From NCBI GenBank assembly GCA_036346275.1, contig CM070720.1, positions 6,177,278 through 6,241,277 of the forward strand: a DNA stretch of 64,000 nucleotides, given 5' to 3'. This DNA comes from Otatea glauca (taxonomy: Eukaryota; Streptophyta; Magnoliopsida; Poales; Poaceae). A program made the position numbers and the translations under genes. Positions 31,961-42,876 of this stretch are shown here, in pieces. The notes below the pieces were generated by a model. The model did no database searches. It was not told the DNA's origin and worked only from the letters and a program-made list of their open reading frames with translations. Numbering within the stretch: the first letter of the stretch is position 1; every line of letters begins with the position of its first letter.

Positions 31961-32640
31961 GGATATACACCAGCCAAGACCCCCGCACCAGGATCAGGAC
32001 GTGGAGTGTCCCAAACTCCCAACCAAGCCACCAGGACTCTGCCTCCTACTGGAAGAGGCCGTGTGAATCAAGTCACCACCGAGGACGCCCAGTCTGCACC
32101 AGACGTCATACTAGGTAAGCTCCTAGTCAACTCAACATCTGCCATGGTTTTGTTTGATTCTGGAGCTACGCATTCATTTGTTTCTCGAAGTTTTGCTGCA
32201 AATCATCAATTAAAGACAATGCCTCTTAACACTATTTTATTATTGCAATCACCTGGTTCTGATTTGAGTACGAACCAAGGCTGCCCTGAAGTTAAGATAT
32301 TAATTGGAGGTGTAGAATTTCTAGCCAACCTTATTGTCCTAGACACCATGTCCCTAGATGTGATCCTAGGAATGGATTGGCTCTCCAAGAACCAAGCAGT
32401 TTTGGATTGTGGGAATAGAGAGATCACCTTAACCAGTCCAGATGGAGCCAAGTTAAAAGTTCAAGCCGCTTCAGATCAGTCCGAAGGGATAATAGTTTGT
32501 AGTGCCAAAGGAACAAGTTTGGTAGATGTGCCAGTCGCCTGCGAATTTCCTGATGTGTTTCCGGATGAGTTGCCTGGGATGCTAGCGGACCGAGATATAG
32601 AGTTCTTGATAGAACTAGTTCCTGGAACACCACCATTTCC
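31937..32640 (+). pseudogene. pol: Element D protease and linker
   Basis: The frame holds the aspartic protease motif LFDSGATHSFVS (about 32148-32183), then VEFLANLIVLDTMSLDVILG and MDWLSKNQAVLDC, and the linker EFPDVFPDELPGM that precedes RT. The active-site DSG is intact, unlike in element E. A frameshift near 32640 separates it from RT. No separate start is expected because gypsy Pol is made as part of the Gag-Pol polyprotein. Confidence 0.85.
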
Positions 32641-33473
32641 AAGAGACCTTATAGGATGCCTGCTAATGAGTTAGCTGAGGTAAAGAGATAGATTAAAGAG
32701 CTACAAGATCAAGGTTTTGTTCGACCAAGTTCTTCGCCGTGGGGAGCGCCAGTTCTTCTAGTTGAAAAGAAAGATGGAACTCAGAGAATGTGTGTAGATT
32801 ATCGCTCACTTAATGAGGTCACCATCAAGAATAAGTACCCTCTACCAAGAATCGATGATTTTTTTGACCAACTTCAAGGAGCCAGAGTGTTCTCGAAGAT
32901 TGACTTAAGATCAGGTAACCACCAGTTGAAGATTCGTCAAGAGGATATCCCCAAAACAGCTTTTGTTACTCGGTATGGACAGTATGAGTATACCGTGATG
33001 TCTTTTGGATTGACCAATGCCCCTGCCTACTTCATGACCTTGATGAATAAAGTATTTATGGAATATCTGAATAAGTTTGTTGTTGTTTTCATTGATGACA
33101 TCCTGATCTACTCCAAAAGTGAGGAAGAACATGAGGATCACTTGCGCCAAGTTTTAACGAAACTAAGAGAGAATCAGCTTTATGCAAAGTTCAGTAAATG
33201 TGAGTTCTGGATGAAAGAAGTTTCTTTCCTAGGACATGTCATATCAGCAGAAGGAGTCGCTGTTGACCCTGGTAAGGTACGAGATGTACTAAGTTGGGAG
33301 TCACCCAAGACGGTACCCCAAATCCGAAGTTTTCTTGAAATGGCGGGATATTATCGCCGTTTCATAGAAGGATTTATATAAAAGCTAGACCGCTCACTCA
33401 ACTCTTAAAGAAGGAGAAGAAATTTATTTGAACGCCAGAGTGTGAGCAAAGTTTTCAAGAGTTAAAGAAGTGT
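32641..33473 (+). pseudogene. pol: Element D reverse transcriptase
   Basis: After a frameshift and a TAG at 32689-32691, the RT core is open from 32788 to 33381: CVDYRSLNEVTIKNKYPLP, then FSKIDLRSGNHQLKI, FGLTNAPAYFM, the catalytic FIDDILIYS (about 33088-33114), and FLGHVISAEGVAVDP. The expected Tyr of LRSGYHQ is Asn here. The thumb ends at AGYYRRFIEGFI with a stop, and KKFIWTPECEQSF has its Trp changed to TGA. The enzyme copies element RNA into DNA in the cytoplasmic particle. Confidence 0.88.
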
Positions 33474-33950
33474 TTGACAACTGCTCCAGTGCTTATCCTG
33501 CCAGATATTAGGAAGGATTTTGAGATATTTTGTGATGCCTCCCGACAAGGACTCGGTTGTGTGCTAATGCAAGATAAGAAGGTTGTAGCGTATGCTTCGC
33601 GACAACTAAGGCCACATGAAGTTAACTACCCTACCCATGATTTAGAATTGGCAGCCGTAGTGCATGCTTTGAAGATTTGGCGTCACTATCTCATTGGTAA
33701 TCGTTGTGAGGTTTATACTGATCACAAGAGTTTGAAGTATATCTTTACCCAAGCTGACCTCAATATGAGACAAAGAAGATGGTTGGAATTGATTAAGGAC
33801 TATGACATTGGGATTCATTATCATCCAGACAAAGCTAATGTCGTAGCTAATGCTTTGAGTAGAAAGAGCTACTGCAATACTCTGATGAATAAGGAAAGTC
33901 AGCCAGCACTCTATAAGGAATTTCAGAAGCTTAGTTTGGAATTGGTTTAG
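33474..33950 (+). pseudogene. pol: Element D RNase H
   Basis: An open frame of 158 residues. IFCDASRQGLGCVL carries the first Asp, LELAAVVHALKIWRHYL the Glu, YTDHKSLKYIFTQ the second Asp, and NVVANALSRK the C-terminal site (usual form NVVADALSRK, so the last Asp is Asn here). It ends at TAG after KLSLELV. It aligns closely with RNase H of E. Confidence 0.87.
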
Positions 33951-34931
33951 GAAGGGTATTTAGCTACATTGGAAGTACGCCCTACGTTGGAAGATCAGAT
34001 TCAAGAAGCACAGGTAGATGATGCTGATGTCAAGGAGATTAAGAGCAATATGAAGAAAGGAAAAGTCCCAGGGTTCACTGAAGATGAACAAGGTACTATT
34101 TGGTATGAGAAGCGTATTTGCGTACCAGATCAGAAAGAGCTCAAGGAGTTGATTCTCAAAGAAGCGCATGAGACTTTATACTCCATTCATCCTGGAAGTA
34201 CCAAGATGTATCAAGACCTCAAGGAAAGGTATTGGTGGCCTAGTATGAAGCGTGAGATTGCAGAGTATGTTGCACTTTGTGATGTCTGCCAGAAGGTCAA
34301 GGCAGAGCATCAGAGGCCAGCAGGATTGCTGCAACCATTAAAGATTCGAGAGTGGAAGTGGGAAGAAATTGCTATGGATTTCATCACCGGATTTCCTAAC
34401 ACCCAAGCAGGGTATGACTCAATCTGTGTAATACTGGATCGATTGATTAAGGTAGCTCACTTCATTCCAGTTAAGACTACCTATGCAGGAGATAAATTAG
34501 CAGAACTATATATGTCAAGGATCGTCAGTATTCACGGAGTGCCCAAGAAGATAGTACCTGATAGAGGAACCCAGTTTACCTCTCGTTTTTGGCAGAGTCT
34601 GCATGAAGCCATGGGAACTCATCTCAGATTCAGTACGGCCTATCACCCTCAAACCGATGGACAGATTGAGCGTGTCAATCAGATTCTTAAGGATATGTTA
34701 AGAGCTTGTGCCTTAACTTATGGTGCCAAGTGGGACAAGTGTTTACCCTATGCCGAGTTTTCGTACAACAATAGTTATCAAGCCAGTCTGCAAATGTCGG
34801 TTTTTGAAGCCTTATATGGAAGAAAGTGCAGAACCCCTCTCAACTGGAAGGAGTCTGGAGAAAGACAATTGTTTGGCCCTGCCATACTACAAGAAGCCGA
34901 AGAGCAAGTCCAATTATTAAAGACCGTTTAA
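33951..34931 (+). pseudogene. pol: Element D integrase: zinc finger and catalytic core
   Basis: The frame shows the zinc finger (HETLYSIHPGSTKMYQDLKE, then CDVCQKVKAEHQ) and the core triad: D of MDFITGFP (about 34376), D of VPDRGTQFTS (about 34560) and E of GQIERVNQ (about 34660). YHPQTDGQ and YAEFSYNNSYQASLQM are standard gypsy motifs. All three acidic residues are present. The frame fails at 34931 and continues in another frame. Integrase inserts the DNA copy into the genome. Confidence 0.88.
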
Positions 34932-35446
34932 AGATTACCGAAAGCAGACAGAAGAGTTATGCAGATAATCGTCGTCGAGATTTAAGTTTTGGGCCCAATG
35001 ATTATGTTTATCTCAGAGTCACCCCTCTTAAAGGAGTTAAGAGATTTCAAGTAAAAGGAAAACTTGCCCCTAGATATGTGGGACCGTTCAAAATCTTGGA
35101 ACGAAGAGGAGAGGTTGTTTACAAGTTAGAATTGCCTCAGTCTTTTGCCGGAATCCATGATGTGTTCCATGTATCGCAGTTGAAGAAATGCCTGCGTGTG
35201 CCAGAGGAACAGATGCCATTGGAAGCCATCGATTTGCAGGAGGATCTTACCTACAAGGAGCAACCAGTGAAAATTTTGGATATAGCAGAGCGTATCACGA
35301 GGAGCAAAATCATTCATTTTTGTAAGGTCCAGTGGAGCAATCATTCATAAGAGGAAGCTACTTAGGAGCGAGAAGAGGATCTAAAGTCCGAGTTTCCCCA
35401 CCTATTCTCCAGCCAGCCAAAATCTCGGGGTCGAGATTCCATTTAA
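34932..35446 (+). pseudogene. pol: Element D integrase C-terminus with chromodomain
   Basis: In the frame 34826-35350 the GPY/F-type region reads KLAPRYVGPFKILERRGEVV, followed by HDVFHVSQLKKCL. The chromodomain begins with PVKILDIAERITRSKIIHFC and KVQWSNHS. A TAA then interrupts it; EEAT and the acidic EREEDLKSEFPHL continue, and the protein would end with SRGRDSI and TAA at 35444-35446. Chromodomain integrases of the Tekay group are thought to guide insertion to heterochromatin. Confidence 0.82.
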
Positions 35447-35457
35447 GGGGGGAGGTT
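35444..35457 (+). promoter_or_regulatory. Element D polypurine tract
   Basis: TAAGGGGGGAGGTT directly precedes the 3' LTR start at 35458. The stop codon of pol overlaps it. Confidence 0.88.
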
Positions 35458-36816
35458 TGTAACATCCCAAAATTTGGGTTTTGGAATGTTGAATTCAAAA
35501 ATAAACCATTTGCATTTTTCTTGAATTAATTTCAGCTTAATTTGAATTTTCCATTAATGAAAGGATTTAATTTGACTAAACTATTCATCAAACTAAATAT
35601 TTTCTATTTTAGTTGGGTTCACTGTGATCCAAGGAATTTTTTTGTATTTTTGGAGATTTTTCTGAATTTATTTGCTATTTATTTTAATTTATTTGCACTA
35701 ATTCGAATTCTTGGATTTTTCCTAAATCGGAAAATGAATTTTTAATTCCAAAAATTCCCTTGGGCCGTTTTTCCCGCGCAGCCCATCTCCGGCCCGCTTC
35801 GCTTCCTCGCTCGCTCGCCCGGCCCAGCACCGGCCCATTCGTCGCAGCCTGACCGCCCATCTCCCCGCAGCCCACCGCACGCCGCTGCCTAACCCTAGCC
35901 GCCGCGCTCTGGAGTCCGGGTCGGACACGACCTCTGAGACCACTATTTAAAGCGCTGCGCCTCTCCCGAGGATCCCCTCTCCGCGCCGCCTCTGCTGCCC
36001 TCTTTCTCGCCGCCCGAGACCTTGTCCTCCGCTCGTGCGACCTCGCCAGAGTTGCGCCTTCATCCGATGCCTTCCGCAGCCTTTTTCTTCGCCGCCAGTG
36101 CGTCTTCTCCGTCACCGTTGGTCTCTCCGTGTTGCCCACGTCGCCTTCTCCTCGGTTCGTTTTGTCTCACACCTGATCCGTCGCATCTCCGCTTTTGGCC
36201 GTGGCATCTTCTTCGTTTCTAGTGAGTTGCGTCGCCGCCATCTCTGTCGTGATCCGTCGAAGAACGTCGACCGTCCGATCGCGCGCGTGTGGTCTCGATC
36301 TGGCCACGTCCTTTGCCGCCGTAGCCTCACTTTCCGCCGCCCGATCCCACGCTGTGCAGCCAATGCGCGACGCGTGGACGCCTGCGTCACCCGTCGCGTT
36401 AGCCCTGCCGCCGCGTGTTGCCTCGTCAGCGCTGACGCCATCTATTCACGGTGAACAGGCGCAGTGCTGTGGACCGAGTCCACCAAAAGTCGGATGATGT
36501 CAGCGTTGAGCAATAAACCGATTTTCCAATAGAAAAATAAATCCGGAAATTTTGATTTTCTGATTTTCAACATTTTCTCTGAATTTAATCTTTCGGAGGC
36601 CCGTTCTCTCTCATACGAACTCCGATTGAGGCGATTCAAGTTTCTAAATTTTTCTAAAATCAAGCTCTACCTTCCACATCCATTTATTTTCAGTTTTGAG
36701 CTTTTCTGATTCTCTGTTTGTTATTTATTTGTATTCGTTGCTTCTTTTTCCGGCAGACGCTAATTCCGAGGGAGCAAACGGAGACTTGGAAGACCAAGAC
36801 TCAGCATTAGATCAGC
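35458..36816 (+). repeat. Element D 3' LTR, truncated
   Basis: It matches the 5' LTR from its first base, including the TATTTAAAG box at 35944-35951, with scattered substitutions and short indels concentrated in the GC-rich block. Homology stops after TTAGATCAGCAA (36816), about half way through the LTR. The next bases are gag of element C. Confidence 0.9.
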
Positions 36817-36821
36817 AATAT

Positions 36822-38215
36822 GGCGAGTGATGGCAACTCCCTGCGTGGGCATCGATGCTCTCACTGGTCACCTTCATACAGACGAGCTCGGAGTCCGTCC
36901 CGGTCGCCTCCATATCGTTAGGCTCAGAGTGCATCCCGTGAATGAGCACGACATCGACATAGCGAAAACGGTGTCTTTTTGAGCAGCCGCTTGTCCAGAA
37001 GCCTTTCTCCGGATGTCCTGCCCAGGCATCAAAACGTCCATTACCGCTTGCGCTACCATGTCGACAATGCCCGTGTCGACCGTCACAATCGACATGGGCT
37101 GTAGCACTGACCTGAGCACGGACGCTACGCCGACCATGACTCCAACTCCAGTAGCGACAGCCGCCATGTTCGGCATGGTGCTGCGCTGGCCTACGACTGC
37201 CCAGCATACTCCGTCGGCCTCCGTCGGGTGCGTTGGCAGGCCGATTTTAACCCACTGCGATTGAGCGGTTCAATGGGACCAAGAACCTCGATGAGTTCCT
37301 CTCGATCTACTCAACCGCGATTTTAGCGGCTGGAGGGGATGAGGCCGTGATGGCCAATTACCTCCCGACCGTCTTGGACAGCACGGCTCGCACCTAGCTT
37401 TTCAACCAGGCGCCTGACTCTTTTCGATCATGGCGTCAGGTGCAAAACACTCTTCGATCAAATTTTCAGACCTGCTATGAACGCCCTAGATGGGAGAAGG
37501 ACCTGGATCGTATCATTCAGGACAAGAATGAGGCCCTTCGTGACTTTGTGTGTTGATTTATCTGCACGAGGAACTCGATTCCGAGCGTCTCCGACGAGGC
37601 CGTCATCAAGGCCTTCAAGTTCGGCGTTCGTGATCGACGTCTCACTGAGGACATGGAAATTACGACGAAACTTGATGTCAACAAACTGTTTCGGATGCAG
37701 TGCGCTGGAAGCGCGACTACGACCAGGGTAAGCTTGGCCTCATTTTCGGCGAGGCTGGACCATCCAATGCCATGAGCAACGCCTTGGACCCGCATGTCAA
37801 GAAGCGAAAGAGAGATCACAATAGTGGCGACGGTCGGCTGTGCGTGGTCGCTGCGATGAATAGCGAGCGCGAGGTGATGGAGGTGCAGCAACCCGACCAA
37901 GAGGGGCCACGACCACAGTGAGGTCGACCATGACCTCAACAAACCCAACGCCGACCACAGCAGGGACAACGTTAGGCTAGGCCCCAACGGGGTGACCCCT
38001 GCCCACAGGGCGATGAAGTGTGGCCCATGTATGACTCTGACAAGTTCTGCCTGTTCCATAGGGCCCACGCCCACAACTTGCGAAACTGCAGGACTTGGAA
38101 GAACAAGCTGGACGCTTTCTATGATGGGCGTGGAGAGATGCCCACGCTCCCGAAGGAGGATGAGCAGCCCAACAGGGTCAATACCGGTGAGGACCTGGAA
38201 GATCTTGACCTATAA
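36822..38215 (+). pseudogene. gag: Element C gag, many frameshifts
   Basis: MASDGNSLRG at 36822 may be the start. The capsid-like part RFNGTKNLDEFLSIYSTAI with AAGGDEAVMANYLP (about 37267-37370) parallels FDGELDPEAWLLAYALAV and AAGGNQTVMVNYLP of element A. Later come ERPRWEKDLDRIIQDKNEAL and VIKAFKFGVRDRRLTEDM. The nucleic-acid-binding motif FCLFHRAHAHNLRNC at about 38044-38090 corresponds to the C/H pattern of Tat gag. At least four frame changes and several stops make it non-functional. Overlapping frames on the other strand (36812-37207) are not genes. Confidence 0.78.
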
Positions 38216-39066
38216 TTTCAGCAAGGTGACGGCCATGTCGACGTGATTTTCGACGGTTCATCGGCGTATCGATCCCGGCGTGAGCTTAAGGACACCGCGC
38301 TCACCGTGTACCTGGCATCCGTTGGGAAACACGCTAACCAGCCCTGTAAATGGGCTGGAACTCCGATTACCTTCTCCTAGGATGATGCTCCCCTAAGTAA
38401 GTCCAAGGACTTCAAGACTGCTCTAGTCGTGTCCCCGACAATAGGTAATACTATGGTCGGGCGAGTCATGGTCAAAGGAGGTAGCTCCCTCAACTTGCTC
38501 TTGGTGAGCACACTAGACCGGATGTAGATTCCCCGGTCAAAAATCAGGAGTATAGCAGTTCCCTTCTTTGGCATTGTGCTAGGGAGATCAACCACTCCAC
38601 TCGGGCAAGTGGTTCTGCCCGTACTTTTGGTGACTCCATGGTTTTCCTCACCGAACCGGTTACTTTTGAAGTGGTCGATGGAGATCTCCCCTACAACGCC
38701 ATCCTCGGGCGGCCGGCATTGATCAAGTTCATGGCAGTGAACCACTACGGCCACCGCTGCATGAAGCTCCCAGGGCCAAACGGCATCATAACCGTCCGTG
38801 GTGACCTCAAGGCAGCGCACGGTTGCGAGGAAAAAGCTTTGGCGCTCGCCAGCATGCTGCCCCAGCGGGGTCCCGAAGTAACCTCGAAGAGCACCCGCTA
38901 GAAGGCAATGATTCAGCCCAGTGGTCCAACGAAGGCCATGCAGCTTGAAGAGGGCAGCTCGAGCAAGTGCGTCCACATCGCAACCAAGCTCGACCAGAAA
39001 TAGGAACTCGAGCTCTTCACCTTCCTCTGCGCCAATAAGAATATATTTGCTTGGGAGCCGGCGAAT
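38216..39066 (+). pseudogene. pol: Element C protease region
   Basis: Pieces in different frames: VMVKGGSSLNLLLVSTLD (about 38466-38520), where element B has LIDGGSGLNVLF, so the catalytic Asp is Lys here. Then IPRSKIRSIAVPFFGIV, STTPLGQVVLPV, and the substrate-side motif YNAILGRPALIKFM (38692-38730). The linker FTFLCANKNIFAWEPANMP leads into RT. Stops at M-TAG-IP and K-TAG-EL interrupt it. Confidence 0.75.
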
Positions 39067-40007
39067 ATGCCAGGAGTTCCGAGGGAGGTGATCGAGCACA
39101 AATTACAAGTAAAGCCTGATTGTCGACCTGTACGCCAAAAACTATGTCGTTTCTCTCCCGAGAAAATGGCGATAATAAGGGAGCACCTCGACAAGCTCCT
39201 GAAGGTTGGCTTCATTCGCGAGATTAATTACTCCGAGTGGCTGGCCAACCCGGTGATTTTTCAGAAAAAAGGCGAAAAATGGAGGATGTGCGTCGACCAC
39301 AAGGGTTTGAATTCAGCATGTCCGAAGTATAAGTTCCCTCTTCCACGCATAGACCAGATCGTGGACTCCACCGCCAATGCCAAGATACTAAGCTTCCTAG
39401 ATGCTTACTCCAGCTATCATCAGATCAAGCTCGCAGTTGATGATGAGGACGAATCAGCCTTCATCACACCGTTCGGGACTTCTGCTACACGACCATGTCA
39501 TTCGGTCTCCGTAACGCGGGTGCAATATTCCAGTGGCTAATGTTCAAGACCTTCGACCCTCAGATCGGCCGAAACCTCGAAGTTTATGTCTATGACATCA
39601 TCGTCAAGAGTTCCTCCGGGGACGACCACATCAACGACCTTGTGGAGACCTTCGCCAACCTGAACAAGCATGGGATCAAGCTCAACCCCGAGAAGTGTGT
39701 GTTCAGTGTGACCTTCGGCAAGGTGCTCGGATATATAATTGGGGGCTCGGTAGTGGGCCCGAACCCAGGGAAGATCAAGGCAATCGAGAAGATGGCTTCC
39801 CCGACCTCGACAAGGAAGGTCCAATGCCTCACCGAACACATGGCCGCCCTCAGCCAGTTCATATTGAGGCTCGGTGAGCGCATATTACCTTTCTTCAAGG
39901 CACTACGCAAGCACGGGGGCTTCGAATGGACACTTGAAGCCCAACGGTCCTTTGATGAGCTGAAGGCGTATCTCTCGAGCCCACCTCTACTCATGACCCC
40001 GCGGTAG
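39067..40007 (+). pseudogene. pol: Element C reverse transcriptase, catalytic Asp lost
   Basis: MPGVPREVIEHKL starts the domain, with WLANPVIFQKKGEKWRMCVD, KYKFPLPRIDQIVD, FLDAYSSYHQIKLAVDD, then a frameshift near 39480. The second frame has TMSFGLRNAGAIFQ and the catalytic box EVYVYDIIVKSS at about 39578-39614. In element B it reads EAYVDDVVVK, so the first catalytic Asp is Tyr. The region ends at TPR followed by TAG (40005-40007). It cannot polymerise. Confidence 0.83.
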
Positions 40008-40427
40008 GGTGAAACGCTGTTGCTTTACCTCTCGGCTACAACTCAGGCCATCAGTGCTGTCCTGGCGGCCGAACGAGACGGTCGGTAGCAGCCAATCTAC
40101 TACGTCAGTGAAGTGCTTCATGGACCAAAGGAGCGCTACCCCGAAGTTTAGAAGCTGCTCTACGCTCTCTTTATGGCCTCACGTAAGCTCCGACATTACT
40201 TCCAGGTGCACACAGTGGTTGTCCCAAGCGGGTTTCCGCTCAGTGAGATCCTGAGGAACCCATAAGCCGAAGGTTTTATTGCCAAGTGGGCTATGGAGTT
40301 GGCAGAATTCGACATTCAGTTCATGGCACGTACTGCCAACAAGTTTCAAGCGCTCGCTAATTTCGTGGTCAAGTAGACATCGCAACCGACCCCAAAACAT
40401 GAGGTCAAAGAAGAGGAGCTGTGGATT
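40008..40427 (+). pseudogene. pol: Element C RT-linked RNase H
   Basis: In one frame with TAG/TAA stops: ETLLLYLSATTQAISAVLA, IYYVSEVLHGPKERYPEV, KLLYALFMASRKLRHYFQ, then AKWAMELAEFDIQFMARTA. It aligns with the matching domain of element B (47890-48280). Stops fall at positions where B has Gln or Glu codons, for example RYPQVQKLLYA in B. Confidence 0.78.
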
Positions 40428-40718
40428 ATGTACTTCGACGGCTCTAGGCCGTTTGAATGTTCGGGGGCTAGTATTCTCATCATCAACCCCACGAAGATAG
40501 ACAGGTATGTGATTTGCTTTGGTTTTCCCGCAACTAACAATGTGGCAGAGTATGAGGCCCTATTGGCTGGCCTCCGAGCCTATAAATCACTGGGCATACA
40601 TCGGCTGGTCGTGAGGGGCGTCTCCCAGCTTGTCATCAACCAGTACAACAAAGATTACCAGTGCTCGGAGCCCTTGATGGCCAAGTATCTCGCCGAGGTA
40701 CGCAAGATGGAGGGGTAG
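40428..40718 (+). pseudogene. pol: Element C archaeal-type RNase H
   Basis: It starts IMYFDGSRPFECSGASIL. The Glu is in NVAEYEALLAGLRAYKSLG. The third site reads VVRGVSQLVINQ where A and B have VRGDSMLVVNQ, so one catalytic Asp is Val. It ends AEVRKMEG followed by TAG. This second RNase H is specific to the Tat lineage, and its loss of Asp means no activity. Confidence 0.8.
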
Positions 40719-41770
40719 TTCCAGAACCTGGAAATCAGGTACGTGCCTAGGAAGGACAATTCCAGTGCCGAACTCTTGTCCAAACTCGGGTCATCTGGAG
40801 ATAAGGTTCCGACGGATGTCATCCTCGAAACTCTGTCTTCACCCTCAATTGCCGACCAAGAAGACTCGGTCAACCTCCTCGAGAGCATTCCCTCGTGGAT
40901 GAACTCGATTGTCAAGTTCCTCAACCATGGTGAGCTCCCAACAAACTCAGCCAAGAGCAGCAAAGTCAAGCGCCAGGCAAGCTCGTATAAGCTCATCGAC
41001 GGACAACTCTATCGTCGAGGCACTTTGGGTGTTTTGACAAAATGCGTCACCCTGGAGAAAGGTAAACCCCTACTCAATGATACCCACTTGGGCCTCTGCG
41101 GTGCTCTTTCTTCTTTCAAGACAATGGTTAGGAAGGCGTTTCAGATGGGATTCTATTGGCCAATGGCACTTCAGGATGCTCGGGACATTGTCCGCATCAG
41201 TCGAGCTTGCCAGTTCCATGCTCGAAAGATTCACCAACTGGCTTATGCCCTCCAGACCATCCCCCTCGCTTGGCCCTTTTTGATTTGGGGCCTCGATATC
41301 CTCGGTCCTTTCCCACAGGCGATCGGGGGAAAGAAATTCTTGTTCGTCGCCATCAACACCTTCACCAAGTGGATCAAGGCTGATCCGGTTTCGACCATCA
41401 CCGCTTGGGCAGCTGTGAAGTTTTTTCACTTGCTCTTGGTCATGAGGTACGGGGTTCCATTCAGAATTATCACTAACAATGGGTCGCAGTTCACCAGCGA
41501 GCTATTTCAGGAGTACTGCGAGGACATGGGCACCAAGGTCTGCTACACATCAGTAAGTCACCCCAGAGCAATGCAGCGGTCGAGCGCGTCAACACACAGA
41601 TTGTCCAAGGTATCAAGAGACGAGTCTTCGACGAGCTTGAACAATGTGGCCGAGCCTGGGTGGATAGCTTCCCATCGTCCTTTGGTCCATTCGCACCACG
41701 ACTAGCCGAGCAACAGGGGCAACCCCTTTCTAGCTCGTCTTCGGTGCCGAAGCCGTCCTACCTTCTGAGG
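40719..41770 (+). pseudogene. pol: Element C integrase, zinc finger and core
   Basis: The frame 40743-41705 carries the linker (PRKDNSSAELLSKLGSS), the zinc finger region (THLGLCGALSSFKTMVRKAF, then SRACQFHARK) and the core with D in WGLDILGPFPQA. FITKW-type TFTKWIKADPV follows. The second Asp is Asn: IITNNGSQFTS (about 41470), where the usual form is TDNGSQF. A frameshift near 41560 hides the Glu region (AAVERVNTQI in another frame). Inactive. Confidence 0.8.
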
Positions 41771-41772
41771 TC

Positions 41773-42117
41773 ATGCTGGGCTCCGCTAGGGTCAGCTTGG
41801 TCGACAAAGTCGACTTCGAGCAAGAACGGTCTCTCAACCTTGCCCTGGTGGAAGAAGTAAGGTGCCATGCGCTGCTACGATCGACGCATTACCTGCAAGC
41901 GCTTCGCAGGCATGCGTCTCGATCGATACGACCTAGGGGTCTCCGTGTTGGGGATCTGGTCCTAAGACGAATTCAGGAGCATACTAACACCAACAAGTTA
42001 TCCCCGAAGTGGGAGGGCCCCTACAACGTCGTTTCAGGAGATCGCACGGGGGCTTACCGCGTGGCGATGCCCGATGGAAGAGAGCTCGCGAACTTGTGGA
42101 ACATAGACCAGCTTTGA
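41773..42117 (+). pseudogene. pol: Element C integrase C-terminus
   Basis: Frame with VDFEQERSLNLALVEEVR, GLRVGDLVLRRIQEHT, LSPKWEGPYNVVSGDRTGAY and the end ANLWNIDQL followed by TGA at 42115-42117. This is the GPY/F module of Tat integrases, and no chromodomain follows, as expected for Tat and unlike D and F. Confidence 0.82.
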
Positions 42118-42876
42118 AAATTTTATGTGTAATACTCTCACCTTGATTTGCAATAAAAACCTCTTCTTTATTGTTTATGCTGATGACTCTTTACATGTTT
42201 CTTTGCATCTCAAGCGCCTCGACCTTATGTCATGATCACAAGGTTCACCTCCAGTGGGACATGTCAATAGTAAGCCGATTCTTATCGCATTATGACTCCC
42301 CTTGTAGTAGGGCTTGGACCAGAGATCATGCCCAAGTGTTCTCGACCCCGAGATGCTTAAGTCTTTTCTATTTCTTTGCGTCTCCTATTGAGTGTTGTGG
42401 TCTCAGAGTTCACCTCCAGGGGTCACATCAGTAGTAAGCCGATTCTCATTGCATCACGACTACTCCCCTGTAGCAGGACTTGAACCAAAGAGTGCCCTCA
42501 AAGATTTCCCCGAGCTCGAGGAGAGCCTTCTACTAGCTCGACCTCGTATTAGTTCTCGCTCGAAGACATGACTATTAATACGACTTCATCTTAAGTTTTT
42601 GTTTTCAGGACAAAGGTGTTAACTAACTTCTCAGGTCTCGACAACATCCCGAGGCCTGAGGCCGGCGTATACCTCCTGTGCTCGAGACCGGCGTTGCTCA
42701 AACTCGACCACAGCGGGGGCTGAACAAGGAGATATTACCTCGAAAACAAATCTAACATGAGCTAAGTCTCTTCATCCAACTTCGAGCATCAAAAAGGAAC
42801 TTTATTTCTTTCTGCAAATTTACACTTACAAGTGGGTATAGGTTGCTCTTGTCCCTCTTCCTATCTCCTCTCCTAC
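42118..42876 (+). other. Element C 3' non-coding region with imperfect ~165-173 bp repeats
   Basis: About 760 bp without a sense gene between pol and the antisense gene. Two diverged copies of a block start TTTCTTTGC at 42198 and 42371. Each contains GTTCACCTCCAG, AGTAAGCCGATTCT and GTAG(T/C)AGG(G/A)CTTG in the same order. Tandem repeats in the 3' untranslated region are a known trait of Tat elements. Confidence 0.75.

Larger units (their letters stand above)
27497..36816 (+). mobile_element. Tekay/Del-type Ty3/gypsy element D
   Basis: This is the most complete gypsy copy: 5' LTR 2.8 kb, PBS, leader, gag, protease, RT, RNase H, integrase with chromodomain, PPT, and the first 1.36 kb of the 3' LTR. 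Domain order PR-RT-RH-IN marks Ty3/gypsy, and the C-terminal chromodomain plus the TGTAACATCCC LTR start point to the Tekay (RIRE3/RIRE8-like) chromoviruses. It is broken by in-frame stops and frameshifts. At 36816 the 3' LTR changes abruptly into gag of element C, so the right target duplication is lost; gagga (27492-27496) would be the left one. Confidence 0.9.

Noticed and set aside
36812..37207. Minus-strand frame of 131 residues over gag of element C
   Set aside because: The plus strand encodes recognisable gag in the following region, and the minus frame has no conserved motif. It is a shadow frame.
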